DNA of 64,000 nt, from the NCBI RefSeq assembly GCF_932276165.1, contig NC_063988.1, positions 3,472,001 to 3,536,000 of the forward strand. The letters are read 5' to 3'. Within the stretch, counting starts at the first letter, position 1. Every line of letters starts with the position of its first letter. The notes under the pieces were generated by a model. It saw only the letters and a program-made list of their open reading frames with translations. It was not told the DNA's origin and did no database searches. This document shows, in pieces, positions 49,101-58,983 of the stretch. The position numbers and the translations under genes are program-made. The DNA comes from Plutella xylostella (lineage: Eukaryota > Arthropoda > Insecta > Lepidoptera > Plutellidae).

Positions 49101-52100
49101 CTTCGTCGAATCTTCATGTACCATTTCTGCTTTTCTGGTCTGTTCTGTGGTAGATAGAAGTTTAACTAAGCTTGTAAACATAGCCTACACCTACTAGCCT
49201 AGCACAGGGCGCAAGCCGCGCACGTCAAGGCATGACAAAAGTTCACCGTCGTGCTCGCCCTCGAGGCCGCGCGATGTGAGTAAGCGCGATGCAAAACTTT
49301 TGTCACTTCTTGCGCCCCATGCTAGCTCTTCTGATTTAGGTTTTTACTTTTTTTACGATTCATGCATGTTTATTAGTAAGACTTTCGCTAGTCTCTCCCC
49401 AGTCGTAAGACTGCTGTAAAGCATTATTGTTTTTATAATAAATAAATAAATAAAGACTCCTGTCGTTTATCCGACACATTGGGTTATGGTTAATAGATTG
49501 ATGGAAGTGCTCCTGTGTAATTGTGCAGTCAATTATATACCTACTCCTGCGCAGTTAGTCATTATGAGGTACAGCGATATACCTACCGTAGCTCACTCGG
49601 GTGCATTCAATACCGATACTAAATTTGCATATATACAGTGATAAATAATACGATTAGTTGTTAATGCAACACAAAATATGTATCAAACAATCGTATTAAG
49701 TATTTTTTTATATTGGATTCGCAATACTATGCCATTAGTCACGTCCATATATTGTCTAAAATGAGTACAATGACACACGCTCACACATTCGCGTGTTTGT
49801 TTGTTTACAGGACCATCAGAGCAGCAACGGAACGTTCATAAACAACAACCGGTGTTCGATATCGAAAGACCAGGAGCCGCATGAGGTGTTCTCCGGCGAT
49901 ATAGTCCAGTTTGGCATATCGGTCGTGGAGAATGCTGCCGAAAAGGTAGAAGTACGGAAATTTTATATTTAACAAGTTTTTGATTGCTTACGTTAATAAT
50001 TTCGACAATGAAGCGCTGGGTAGTTGGAGTTAAAGCTGACGGCAGGGAAAAGGTAAGTGCTTTTAGAATTTTAGGGCGTGCTTAGAATTAAGTAAAAAGT
50101 TGTTGCTTTTTTTTTTGTGTACCGCTGTGTGGATCCAGCCTTAAGAAATGTAACGTAACTAATAAATGCTTGATAAGTGTGCCCTAAAATTACTAGCATA
50201 CGATTTTAACACCGTGCTGTTTTTATGTTGCTATTTATCTATATTCATTTTTGCCTTCTCTATCTTTTATTTATTTATGCGTCCCTTCGACCTCCGATAC
50301 CTACTTTCTTCTGATCCTGTAAAAAGTACGCGTATCGTTTTTGAAACCAATATAATGTGAGTAGTTGTAATATTATTATACTTATGTAAATGTATAATTA
50401 TTGTGTAGTTTTATCCCTGGTGTAGGCATGTATTTTACCTTACCTATTTCTTTTCGAATCCTCAAATATCAATGTAATGTATTTATTTTATACCCTTGAT
50501 ATTTCAGATGTCCAACCTACAGATAGATTTACTACTATGATTATGTGACTGTTAAGTATGTGAAAGAATATTAAGTTTGGTCCAAGTCCTATAAAGTGAC
50601 TCGTTAACTCTTAAAAGTAAACAACTTATTTTCTTTCTTTATACGCATCAGAAAAACAGCCAGTACGAATTCTAACCGTAGGTTGGATACCAAAGCCTAC
50701 CTCCCCAGCTGATATGACTCTTTCTCTACATCCTCAGAACACATTTCCGCCGGTGGTGGCGCTTCTCAAGCTGTTCCACCCGGACGGCAAGGAGGCCAAG
50801 CTGTCGTTCAACCCCACCATGACCACGCCGCTGCACCTCAAGGAGCTGTATCAGCTTAACAACTTTGTGCAGGTATGTGTTACCTTATAAATAGGCAGGT
50901 AGATGGGTCGGAAGACGGAAAAACCATTGGCAAAACGTGACGAAATGCACCTACTTATAGAGGTCGGAAGAGGCCGGCGGGTTAAAGAGTTTCTATAGCT
51001 GTGGTGCCTATAGAGGGATGTGTCCAATTGTTGGCTAGTGATGATGATGTTGTACATGAGATACAAAATTCTATTTGTTTTCAGGATATCAATAGTTCGC
51101 ATCTTGCTCGGTACATGAGAGCGGTCAAAATATCTATGAGCTTACATTTCACCCCAACATGTTCGCTTTCAGAACTTTTTCCCCTAATACAAATGTCATT
51201 TTGTTTCTGAAATTAAAATGGGGCCTTCCTATCTATCCGCAGGAAGCGATCCAGCGCGAGGCGTCGCTAGAAACCCGCGTGCGCTCTCTCCGCGAGTGCG
51301 TGGAGCGCACGCGCGCCGAGGCCGCCGCCGCCTGGCAGCTGTTCGTGGGAGAGCAACGCCTGCTGATGCGGGTGCACACGCTCGAGTCCGTGCTGGCGGC
51401 GGGGAAGCAGCCCGAGGCGCAGTTAGTAGGGCAGCTGCTGGACGACAAGCGCAACTACCAGGTCAGTGCGCGCTGCAGCAGTGAGCACCCGCTAGATGTC
51501 GCTGTGTGTGAGTGTGTGCTGGCGGCCGCTAGATGTCGCTGTGTGTGAGTGTGTGCTGGCGGCCGGCAAGCAGCCCGAGGCGCAGCTATATTTCATTTCA
51601 CGGGGAAAGACACAAATACATGATACAAACAAAAACTACCTTCATTCGAATGTAATAAGGGTTCTTTCAGATGTCTTTCCCCGTGGACCAAGGTATAGTA
51701 GGGCATTTTGCAGGTGGTTAAACTCGCGCAACTTTAGGGGAACGGTTCTGCGTTGCGATGACTCAAATATAAATGACTTGTATTCTAACACGATACCCGT
51801 TTTCTAAACTATGTGATATGTTTATAACCTGTAATTCCCGACGACTTGGTCATAAACTACAGGCAGTATACCTTCAGTCAGACGGCAGTCTGACATCAGG
51901 GATCCATGGAGCAGTGGATCTAGCCGCTGCTGCGTATAGCTACAGTACTCACAAGGAGAGTCGCCTCGGGGTGGTGAGACCCCTCCCTGATGTCCTGACA
52001 GGTGCCGGAGCTGTTGATGGCACGCTTGTATTCTAACAGTGTAATCTGTTTCCAGGAAGTGGCGCAAGAGAGCCTGCGAGCGGCGCACGAGCAGCGGCTG

Positions 52101-55100
52101 TCGCTGGAGGAGTCGCTGGAGCGCCGCAGCCGCGAGGCCGCCGCGCTGCACCAGCACAACTGCGCGCTGCGCGCCGCCGCCAACAGCGCGCTGGCCGAGC
52201 TGCAGGTGAGTCACAGCAGCGGCTGTCGCTGGAGGAGTCGCTGGAGCGCCGCAGCCGCGAGGCCGCCGCGCTGCACCAGCACAACTGCGCGCTGCGCGCC
52301 GCCGCCAACAGCGCGCTGGCCGAGCTGCAGGTGAGTCACAGCAGCGGCTGTCGCTGGAGGAGTCGCTGGAGCGCCGCAGCCGCGAGGCCGCCGCGCTGCA
52401 CCAGCACAACTGCGCGCTGTGCGCCGCCGCCAACAGCGCGCTGGCCGAGCTGCAGGTTAGTCGCGAGCAACGGATGGAGAACTAAGGGATCATGACGAAG
52501 TTTCAGAAATGGTCTACGGATGTGACGGGGTCATGCTATCATATCTAGCATTCAAGTACGTTACCCACCATAGGTATCATAACACAGTCCATAATACAGA
52601 TAAAAACATTATCAAAGAATGGCAGATGGACTCAGGCTATCGTGCTCTATCTTGCTCTTATCATAGCACCGTAACTGTTTATTTTTCCCCACGGTTTGTA
52701 GTAATTACCTCGAGCTTCGGATAGGGCTCCTGATTAACTCGATAAATTAATAAAAGTTAGCGGTGAAGTGGGTGCTATTCTTTTCTGGTTTTATTGTTCT
52801 CTTTCAATGTTTCAAATGAATGTTTCTTTCTTTCTTTCTATTCGGTAAAATCAAATTACTTTTCACTTTTTATAAAATGATTTTTTACAAAATGTTTTCT
52901 TTTGCGCATTGCAGAAGCTGGCAGCGCGGTGCGAGCGCAAGATGTGCGCGGCGCGGATCGCCATCGCGGCCGCCGAGGAGCGCGAGGCCAAAGTCAGGGA
53001 CCAACTGCCGCTCGCTGTGAGTATTCACCTACTATTTGTGCTCTACATCTATTTAAATCATTATTTGTAATAATCCCATGTAGCGCACTGCAACTTTAAT
53101 ATAAGCAAAATGTTTGGAACAGGATTATGGAACTGATAAAAGTTTGCGGCGCCTGTAGGTAATAATAATACTCATTAGCAAACTTCTGTATGAAAACGTA
53201 ATCGAGAAAAGAGAAGTCTTGTTTTTATTGCTTCATTAATAGGGTCTGAAGAGCAACCAATGCAAAATTCAAGGACTGGTCTACTCCAATGATTAAGACT
53301 GTTGATAGAATTTTTATCCCGTCCCAACTTGTAAAACCCCTCTGTGTTTGTCTTACCGTAAAATAACTCTTCTTTGTCCACGGTTCCAGTATTCAGTACA
53401 AAACGGCGAGGCGAAGATGCTTGTTTTGAGCTCGGACAGCGGGCGCGCGCCGTCGCCGCGCCGCGCCTCGCTCGAGGACGCCGTGCGCGCGCTGCCCGAC
53501 TACGTCAAGCTACTACTGCCGCAGAATGTGCTCAACAAGGTACTTGCACTTGTATAGTAGAAGATGCTGGTGCTAGCTCGGACAGCGCCTCGCTCGAGGA
53601 CGCCGTGCGCGCGCTGCCCGACTACGTCAAGCTACTCCTGCCGCAGAATGTGCTCAACAAGGTACTTGTACTTGTATAGTAGAAGATGCTGGTGCTAGCT
53701 CGGACAGCGCCTCGCTCGAGGACGCCGTGCGCGCGCTGCCCGACTACGTCAAGCTACTCCTGCCGCAGAATGTGCTCAACAAGGTACTTGTACTTGTATA
53801 GTAGAAGATGCTGGTGCTAGCTCGGACAGCGCCTCGCTCGAGGACGCCGTGCGCGCGCTGCCCGACTACGTCAAGCTACTACTGCCGCAGAATGTGCTCA
53901 ACAAGGTACTTGCACTTGTATAGTAGAAGATGCTGGTGCTAGCTCGGACAGCGCCTCGCTCGAGGACGCCGTGCGCGCGCTGCCCGACTACGTCAAGCTA
54001 CTCCTGCCGCAGAATGTGCTCAACAAGGTACTTGTACTTGTATAGTAGAAGATGCTGGTGCTAGCTCGGACAGCGCCTCGCTCGAGGACGCCGTGCGCGC
54101 GCTGCCCGACTACGTCAAGCTACTCCTGCCGCAGAATGTGCTCAACAAGGTACTTGTACTTGTATAGTAGAAGATGCTGGTGCTAGCTCGGACAGCGCCT
54201 CGCTCGAGGACGCCGTGCGCGCGCTGCCCGACTACGTCAAGCTACTCCTGCCGCAGAATGTGCTCAACAAGGTACTTACACTTTTTCTTAGCATGTCGGG
54301 GATAAACACTAGAGCTGTGATACCTACTTGTACTGGGGTTCGTCACTCTTATAAAATGATATAAGTTGTGATATCAGTCGCTGACTGTCTAGGGTGTGAG
54401 GAGGTAAGCTAGCACGTCACTCGAGGACCCTCCTTCCATGCACTCTAAAGCACTGACGTATTTTATGGTTGTCATCAAACAATCGTACTGTCAAAAATCA
54501 TCTAGTTTTCTGCCATGATACACATCTTTATTGGAAAGGGACCCGAGCCGCAGCAGTGTGGACGTGTTAGGTTGTGATGATACACTCAAGAGCAATGAAA
54601 AACTTCCAGTGACAATAGCACCAAATTACTCCTAAATGAAAAATACTAGGTATGAGAACTCTATGGGGAGTGATGACGAATAACACAAAACTCAGGGTAT
54701 ACACAATGAAACTTATATTGTCAGGTTCTACAGACACGGTGTAAGTAAGTGAGGTAGTTTTAGAGCAATTATCTATTAACATTAATGACCGCGAAGGCGC
54801 AAACGAGCGTGGTGTAGCCGGGAACGAGTTAGCCGCGACTGACTGCGCGGGCTTCGCTGGCCGGTGGCGCGAGCGCGGGGTGCGTGCGGGTGAAGGGGAG
54901 GACGCGGGACGCGGTCTGCGCAGTAAAGCTGCGCAGTAAAACGGCGCGGCGGCGAGGGACGCTAACCGCTTTCGGCGCGCGATTTGTTTTCGCGGGAAAA
55001 CGGTTAGCAGTCTTGTTACATCCTCCCCCTCTAGTCCGAACCAAGCGCCCTCGCGTTCGGAGTAGCACGGTGACAGCCCTGGTCCTCCCCCTAAACTGTT

Positions 55101-58100
55101 CGTCGTCCTCGTGAACGCTGATGGTCGGACGGTGGGGTGGTCTGCGCAGGGGTTCTGCGCGCGCGGGGGTACTGCGCGCCGCGCGCTGCGTGCTGGTAGA
55201 AGGCACCGGGCGGGCCAGCCGAGCCTGACGAGGCGGGCGGCCGGGCTCCGTGTGCTCCCAGAAGGCACCGGGCGGGCCAGCTCTGCCTGACGAGGCGGGC
55301 GGCCGGGCTCCGTGTGCTCCCAGAAGGCACCGGGCGGGCCAGCTCTGCCTGACGAGGCGGGCGGCCGGGCTCCGTGTGCTCCCAGAAGGCACCGGGCGGG
55401 CCGTACCCCCGCGCGCGCAGAACCCCTGCGCAGACCACCCCACCGTCCGACCATCAGCGTTCACGAGGACGACGAACAGTTTAGGGGGAGGACCAGGGCT
55501 GTCACCGTGCTACTCCGAACGCGAGGGCGCTTGGTTCGGACTAGAGGGGGAGGATGTAACAAGACTGCTAACCGTTTTCCCGCGAAAACAAATCGCGCGC
55601 CGAAAGCGGTTAGCGTCCCTCGCCGCCGCGCCGTTTTACTGCGCAGCTTTACTGCGCAGACCGCGTCCCGCGTCCTCCCCTTCACCCGCACGCACCCCGC
55701 GCTCGCGCCACCGGCCAGCGAAGCCCGCGCAGTCAGTCGCGGCTAACTCGTTCCCGGCTACACCACGCTCGTTTGCGCCTTCGCGGTCATTAATGTTAAT
55801 AGATAATTGCTCTAAAACTACCTCACTTACTTACACCGTGTCTGTAGAACCTGACAATATAAGTTTCATTGTGTTTACCCTGAGTTTTGTGTTATTCGTC
55901 ATCACTCCCCATAGACTTCTCATAGTTTGGGCGCCACTATGAGAACTCTATGGGGAGTGATGACGAATAACACAAAACTCAGGGTATACACAATGAAACT
56001 TATATTGTCAGGTTCTACAGACACGGTGTAAGTAAGTGTTTTCGCGGGAAAACGGTTAGCAGTCTTGTTACATAGGTTAATTACGCCGTCTGCAATATTG
56101 AAGTACATTTAACAGTACATCGGAATATTGCCAATTAAAAACGTAAATGTGGTTTATCATGTCCATTACCTTTTCATGAACCAGCTTGATACTTGTATTT
56201 ACTTACGATTTCATAATAATTTTCAGGTCGGAATTAAAGCAGTAGCAGCCGATGGAAAATCAGCGAAAGAATTCGAATTAATATTGAAGAAAAATAATAT
56301 TTACGATGCCGAATGTCGAGGTGAGTTGTCTTAAAATGGTTTTGATATATTTATATATGTGTACATTTGTTGGTTGTATGAAATAAGATTCAAGCCAGCC
56401 AAGCCAAGATATTTTAATTTATTAACTGAATTTAAGCTGTCTGCTCCGGTCGGTGGTTGGCAAAGCAGCAGTTGGCATTTTAATCTTACTATATTCATCA
56501 CACCTAGACAGGTCCTTGGAGACCATATTTCCCTATCGGTCCACGAAGTCATAGGATTGAACTGTTTCTCACCTCAAATTGTGTGCCATTTACAGAAAAA
56601 GAAAAAGAAGAGGAAAGTGGAGTAGAGGGAGGAAGCGGAGAGGAAATAACGACGGACATCTGTACCGACGACGAGAAGCAATCGAGACTCAACCACGGTA
56701 TGAGCAACCCTATTATAGGCTTCTTTACAATTATCATATTTTGATAAGTAAATAACATTTCCCTAACAGTGCATCTACTTAAACCCGGAAGATTTCGGGA
56801 ATTTCTACGAATTGCAGCTAGCTATACTTCGACAGGTTCTAAAACTTAAAAATTGCTTTCTCGCTTCCACGCCATCTGTTGGTAGTCTTCGGTATCTCTT
56901 CGCAGGATCTATATCGTAACTTTTAAGCTTGCGAGACTCGAAGATAGATGTCGCCACAAGGGTTTCCCGTTGTAATCTCGAAATAATTAGTAGCTTAGGT
57001 GTTAATCCATTTTCCCGTGAAAGACTCACATCATCATCATCATCATCTATCGATCCATACTTCACTGCTGGGGCACGGGTCTCCTTCGAATGAAGGAAGT
57101 GTTTTAGGCGACTAGTCGCTGGCCTAGTGCGGGTTGGTGGATTCATACTTACAAATCTTCAACGTTTAATACCTACATGGTTTACGGTTGCAGACACGAC
57201 GGAGGTGGAGAGCGCGGGCGAGCTGGACGGCGAGCTGCACGACAACAACGCCAACTCCACATACAGCGAGCACTCGCGGGAGGACTCTCCGGTCGGTATA
57301 CATGCTTCACATATACAGGGTGTAGCAAAAAGGGTATACTCAGCCGAAACCGGTTTTAGAATTAAAAAAAAACACGAAATTTGTCATACTGATTTTATTT
57401 TTGGGCTTAGATATAACATGCTTCACATTACGCAGGTTACGGTTTAGTATATCTATACTATCTATCTAGATAGAATATTCTTTATTATACCCTTTTTGCC
57501 AAACCCTGTATATTTATCACTTGACATCATAAGCCAACACGGCTATGTACTACGATTCCACTGCTAGTCCGTATATATCCCTTAGCATGTAGCCGTGCCG
57601 TAGTTGCGTTGTCGTGTTAAAAGGATTAGCCTGTCAGAATAGCGTCACTCGGACATCAGGTGATTGGATACACGAATTGATGGTCCTAACCGGGAATCGA
57701 ACCCGAGATGTCTGGCTTTTAAGTATCATTATCAAGGAAGGTGATGAAAATAAAACAAAAGAGTGTTAAATGTATTTTATTATTCTTCTCTTCTGTCCCA
57801 CAGAGCAAAGCCGGCGTGGAGTACGCGAACATCCTGCGCGTGATGGCCGGCCTCAACGAGGAGATCCGCGCTCTCCGCGAGCGAGTGGCGTCCGCGGCGC
57901 AGGAGAACGAGGCTCTGCGCGGCGTGCGCGACGAGCTGCTGGCGGCGCGGGAGGACGCGCCCGAGCACGACGCCGCCGCGCACCGGCAGCGCGTCGCCGA
58001 CCTGCAGGTGAGCCCCGCGAGACTGTCACGAGGCGGGGGGAGTGGGGAAACGGCGCGATTTGCCGGTGAAAGCTGATTGTAGATGGCGCCACTACATGAA

Positions 58101-58983
58101 CCCAGTTATTTATTTCTCTCGCCCTCTATTATCTAGCTATAGTGCTGACAAAGAGTCTCCAATACAGATTAAAATCCAAATTAAAAAGGAGTATTATTAT
58201 CATTGTGCGTCCATTGCTGTACATAGGCCTCTGTATTTACTACTATTTATTTTCTGCATTATCGACTATTTTTCATCGAATCGCTGGAACGGGTATACAC
58301 AAGGATAGAAATAAATATCAACAAATTTTGTTCTTTATTCACAATCACCAAACAATGAAAATTAATTCCAACTGCATTTCCAGGCGCAGCTGACGCGCAC
58401 GACGGTGGCCGAGGAGGCGAACCTGGCGGAGATCCAGCGGCTGACGGCGAGCGCGGCCGAGCTGCAGGCGCAGCTGGCGCTCCGCCCCTCGCGCGCCGAC
58501 GTGGACGAGCTGGCGGCCGCCGCGGCGCGCCTCGCCGCCGACCTGGCGGAGCGCGACGCCGCCCTGCGCGCGCTGCGCCAGCCGCCCGCCCGGCGCGACC
58601 AGGCCACCGAGACCGACCACCCGGCGCCGGCAGACGACCTGGACGCCACCAAGATATCCGCTGATATAGATGAGATGTTCCGTCTCGATGACGATGACGA
58701 GGACGTGGATGAGACCAGCTCCTCCGCTACTGAACTTACCTCGCGTCCTGGAGGTGATGATATGATCGAGCCTGCAGATAAAATACCCAACGGAGCCCTT
58801 CTAGCGCTGGAGGAGGAGCTGGTCCGCGCCAAGGAGAAGTGGGCGGAGGAGCGGTCGGAGCGCGCGCGGCTGTCGGCGGAGCTGGCCGGGCTGCGGGCGC
58901 CGCGCCGCGCGCCGCTGCTGGCGCTGGCCGTGCCGCTGGCCGCCGCCGCGCTGTACTGGGCGCTGCTGCCCTACATCTCCTGA
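40186..58983 (+). CDS. SLMAP: Sarcolemmal membrane-associated protein homologue (FHA, coiled coil, tail anchor)
   Basis: SLMAP is a tail-anchored subunit of the STRIPAK phosphatase complex that binds phosphorylated Hippo/MST kinases through its FHA domain. Exons: 40186-40380, 46370-46486, 49811-49945, 50738-50872, 51243-51461, 52056-52205, 52915-53016, 53390-53539, 56227-56320, 56596-56697, 57194-57291, 57804-58007, 58384-58983. Phases close on 767 codons (766 aa). FHA motifs seen: IGR (66-68), SRHHA (88-92), SSNGTF (108-113). Long Glu/Arg/Ala coiled coils follow. The last 23 or so residues (LLALAVPLAAAALYWALLPY) form a membrane anchor. Exons 5, 6 and 8 have extra partial tandem copies downstream. 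The ATG at 40186 was taken as first in frame; Met codons at 40222 and 40249 are alternatives. Confidence 0.95.
40381..42690. other. SLMAP intron 1, 5' part
   Basis: AT-rich. I see no exon, ORF with coding character or clear repeat before the Harbinger element. Confidence 0.45.
43077..43219. repeat. Hairpin MITE with 47-bp perfect arms
   Basis: Bases 43077-43123 (gtgccacaaacttatctgtt onward) are exactly complementary to 43173-43219. TATA flanks both sides (43073-43076, 43220-43223). It is nested in the Harbinger element. A diverged relative lies at 62866-63077. Confidence 0.85.
43589..44154 (-). pseudogene. Harbinger (HARBI1-like) transposase remnant
   Basis: The N-terminal part (44154 to about 43895) reads FQGRFRFSKASVINLLMPLL and NNRNRRGLPLPPALQI, as in Harbinger nucleases. 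The C-terminal part (about 43890-43589) reads YNRAQISTRNVIERVNGVLK then RRFACLNRKLQ and HIIVACAVLHNICV, in another frame. The DDE catalytic core between them is deleted and the join is frameshifted. The protein is therefore inactive. Confidence 0.9.
44308..44865. repeat. GTGGTTG-rich TIR element with internal 130-bp tandem repeat
   Basis: The left end (gcgtcaattcacacgtacca) and the right end (tggtacgtctgaattgaccc) are inverted. The interior is a chain of (tgtggttg)-type blocks in both orientations. A 130-bp unit starting aacggcaaaatgtggcacgt is repeated at 44611 and 44741. Open frames through it are low-complexity artefacts. Confidence 0.7.
44975..45085. repeat. Lepidopteran SINE/LINE relic
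   Basis: Contains 'ccaacccgcacttggccagc' and 'gtgccccagcagtggggacg'. Reverse or shorter relatives occur at 57060-57140 and 54533-54575. Confidence 0.55.
45086..46369. other. SLMAP intron 1, 3' part
   Basis: No recognisable gene or repeat other than the SINE/LINE relic before it. Confidence 0.4.
46524..47743. mobile_element. TIR transposon with 9-bp target duplication
   Basis: The ends gcgtgttttgaaactataca and its complement are flanked by perfect cctaagtac repeats at 46515-46523 and 47744-47752. Inside both ends are many inverted and direct copies of 'cttgaaantatacgcgat', i.e. subterminal arrays. A short open stretch at 46964-47059 (MISEEGVEHFIKDNYGEFII) may be a relic of a transposase. The 9-bp duplication suggests a Mutator-like or Merlin-like origin, but no diagnostic protein is left. 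It starts 38 bases after the SLMAP exon 2 donor. Confidence 0.8.
47062..47305. repeat. MITE nested in the 9-bp TSD element
   Basis: Ends cacgagcaatgaataagtc and actttttcattgctcgtg are inverted. The inner block resembles 25120-25300, so it is the same family as the copy at 25085. Confidence 0.6.
47753..49810. other. SLMAP intron 2, remainder
   Basis: No exon seen. A foldback with arms around 49198 (tagcacagggcgcaag) and 49325 and a LINE tail with (ataa)n at 49360-49455 are the only features. Confidence 0.4.
51480..51592 (+). repeat. Partial duplicate of SLMAP exon 5 with minisatellite
   Basis: The phrase 'gctagatgtcgctgtgtgtg' is repeated at 51491 and 51529. Bases 51552-51588 repeat the exon 5 stretch around 51392-51422 (gtgctggcggc, then aagcagcccgaggcgcag). 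It is not in a usable exon context. Confidence 0.75.
52091..52457 (+). repeat. 125-bp tandem repeat of SLMAP exon 6 3' end
   Basis: Three copies start at 52091, 52216 and 52341. Each unit is the last 115 bases of exon 6 plus ten bases of intron including the donor (gtgagt; the last copy has gttagt). Only the first copy joins the exon 5' end and acceptor. The unit is not a multiple of three, so reading through extra copies shifts frame. Copies are almost identical. Confidence 0.92.
53418..54271 (+). repeat. 122-bp tandem array of SLMAP exon 8 3' end
   Basis: The genuine exon 8 (53390-53539) is followed by six further copies with donor sites at 53662, 53784, 53906, 54028, 54150 and 54272. Each unit has about 85 exon bases and 37 intron bases. 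The genuine exon has 24 bases (coding GRAPSPRR) that all copies lack. Copies 1 and 4 share ctactactg and gtacttgcac; copies 2, 3, 5, 6 and 7 have ctactcctg. This indicates a second duplication of a three-unit block. Confidence 0.93.
54576..54651 (-). repeat. Left half of a MITE split by the LTR element
   Basis: Reverse-complement relative of 25085-25315 (gagcaatgaaaaacttccag, then caccaaattact). It continues at 56073, beyond the LTR insertion, as gaagtacatttaacag and ttgccaattaaaa. Confidence 0.7.
54652..55923. repeat. Giant palindrome: 521-bp inverted arms
   Basis: Arms 54652-55172 and 55403-55923 are complementary, each holding a complete 369-bp LTR plus its adjoining polypurine tract (ctagagggggagga) and about 150 bases of internal sequence. 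Only a few mismatches were seen by eye (for example near 54668 and near 55875). The 230-bp centre is the 62-bp tandem array. Confidence 0.9.
55199..55402. repeat. 62-bp tandem repeats at the palindrome centre
   Basis: Units starting gaaggcaccgggcgggcc lie at 55199, 55261, 55323 and, partial, 55385. They are very GC-rich. Long open frames across them and the arms are a by-product of GC content and repetition. Confidence 0.9.
56073..56226. repeat. Right half of split MITE and end of SLMAP intron 8
   Basis: Bases 56073-56150 continue the MITE interrupted by the LTR element. The remainder leads to the exon 9 acceptor at 56226. Confidence 0.6.
57025..57140. repeat. SINE/LINE relic with (tca)n
   Basis: (atc)n at 57031-57046 is followed by 'cactgctggggcacgggtct' and 'ctggcctagtgcgggttggt', the reverse of the block at 44975-45085. 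Confidence 0.55.
57316..57508. repeat. MITE with TA target duplication
   Basis: The ends cagggtgtagcaaaaagggt and accctttttgccaaaccctg are inverted, each flanked by TA (57314-57315, 57509-57510). It looks like a Tc1/mariner-type MITE. It lies 24 bases after the SLMAP exon 11 donor. Confidence 0.75.
57600..57720 (-). repeat. tRNA-derived SINE head
   Basis: The minus strand has 'ggttcgattcccgg', a B box, but no complete tRNA fold. It lies in SLMAP intron 11. Confidence 0.5.

Larger units (their letters stand above)
54652..56072 (-). mobile_element. Rearranged LTR retrotransposon with palindromic body
   Basis: Flanked by 5-bp target duplications taggt (54647-54651, 56073-56077). Read on the minus strand it has a 134-bp 5' LTR (56072-55939), a TGGCGCC primer-binding site (55936-55930), then a palindrome, a purine-rich tract and a 369-bp 3' LTR (55020-54652). 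The LTRs begin TGTAACAAGAC and end GTTCTCAT. The 5' LTR lacks 235 internal bases. No gag or pol remains. The element is non-autonomous and inserted in an older MITE in SLMAP intron 8. Confidence 0.85.

Noticed and set aside
51822..52433. 203-codon minus-strand frame
   Set aside because: Antisense shadow of the SLMAP exon 6 tandem copies.
53540..54271. Regular repeats resembling a CRISPR array
   Set aside because: Units are contiguous copies of a coding exon edge in an animal gene, with no spacers.
54567..55942. Long open frames (295, 230, 211, 144 codons) rich in Arg, Pro and Ala on both strands
   Set aside because: They cross LTR sequence, palindrome arms and 62-bp repeats, mirror each other, and match no protein. 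They are a product of GC-rich repeats.
57690..57715. Minus-strand tRNA gene
   Set aside because: Only a B-box-like block is seen, in a SINE.
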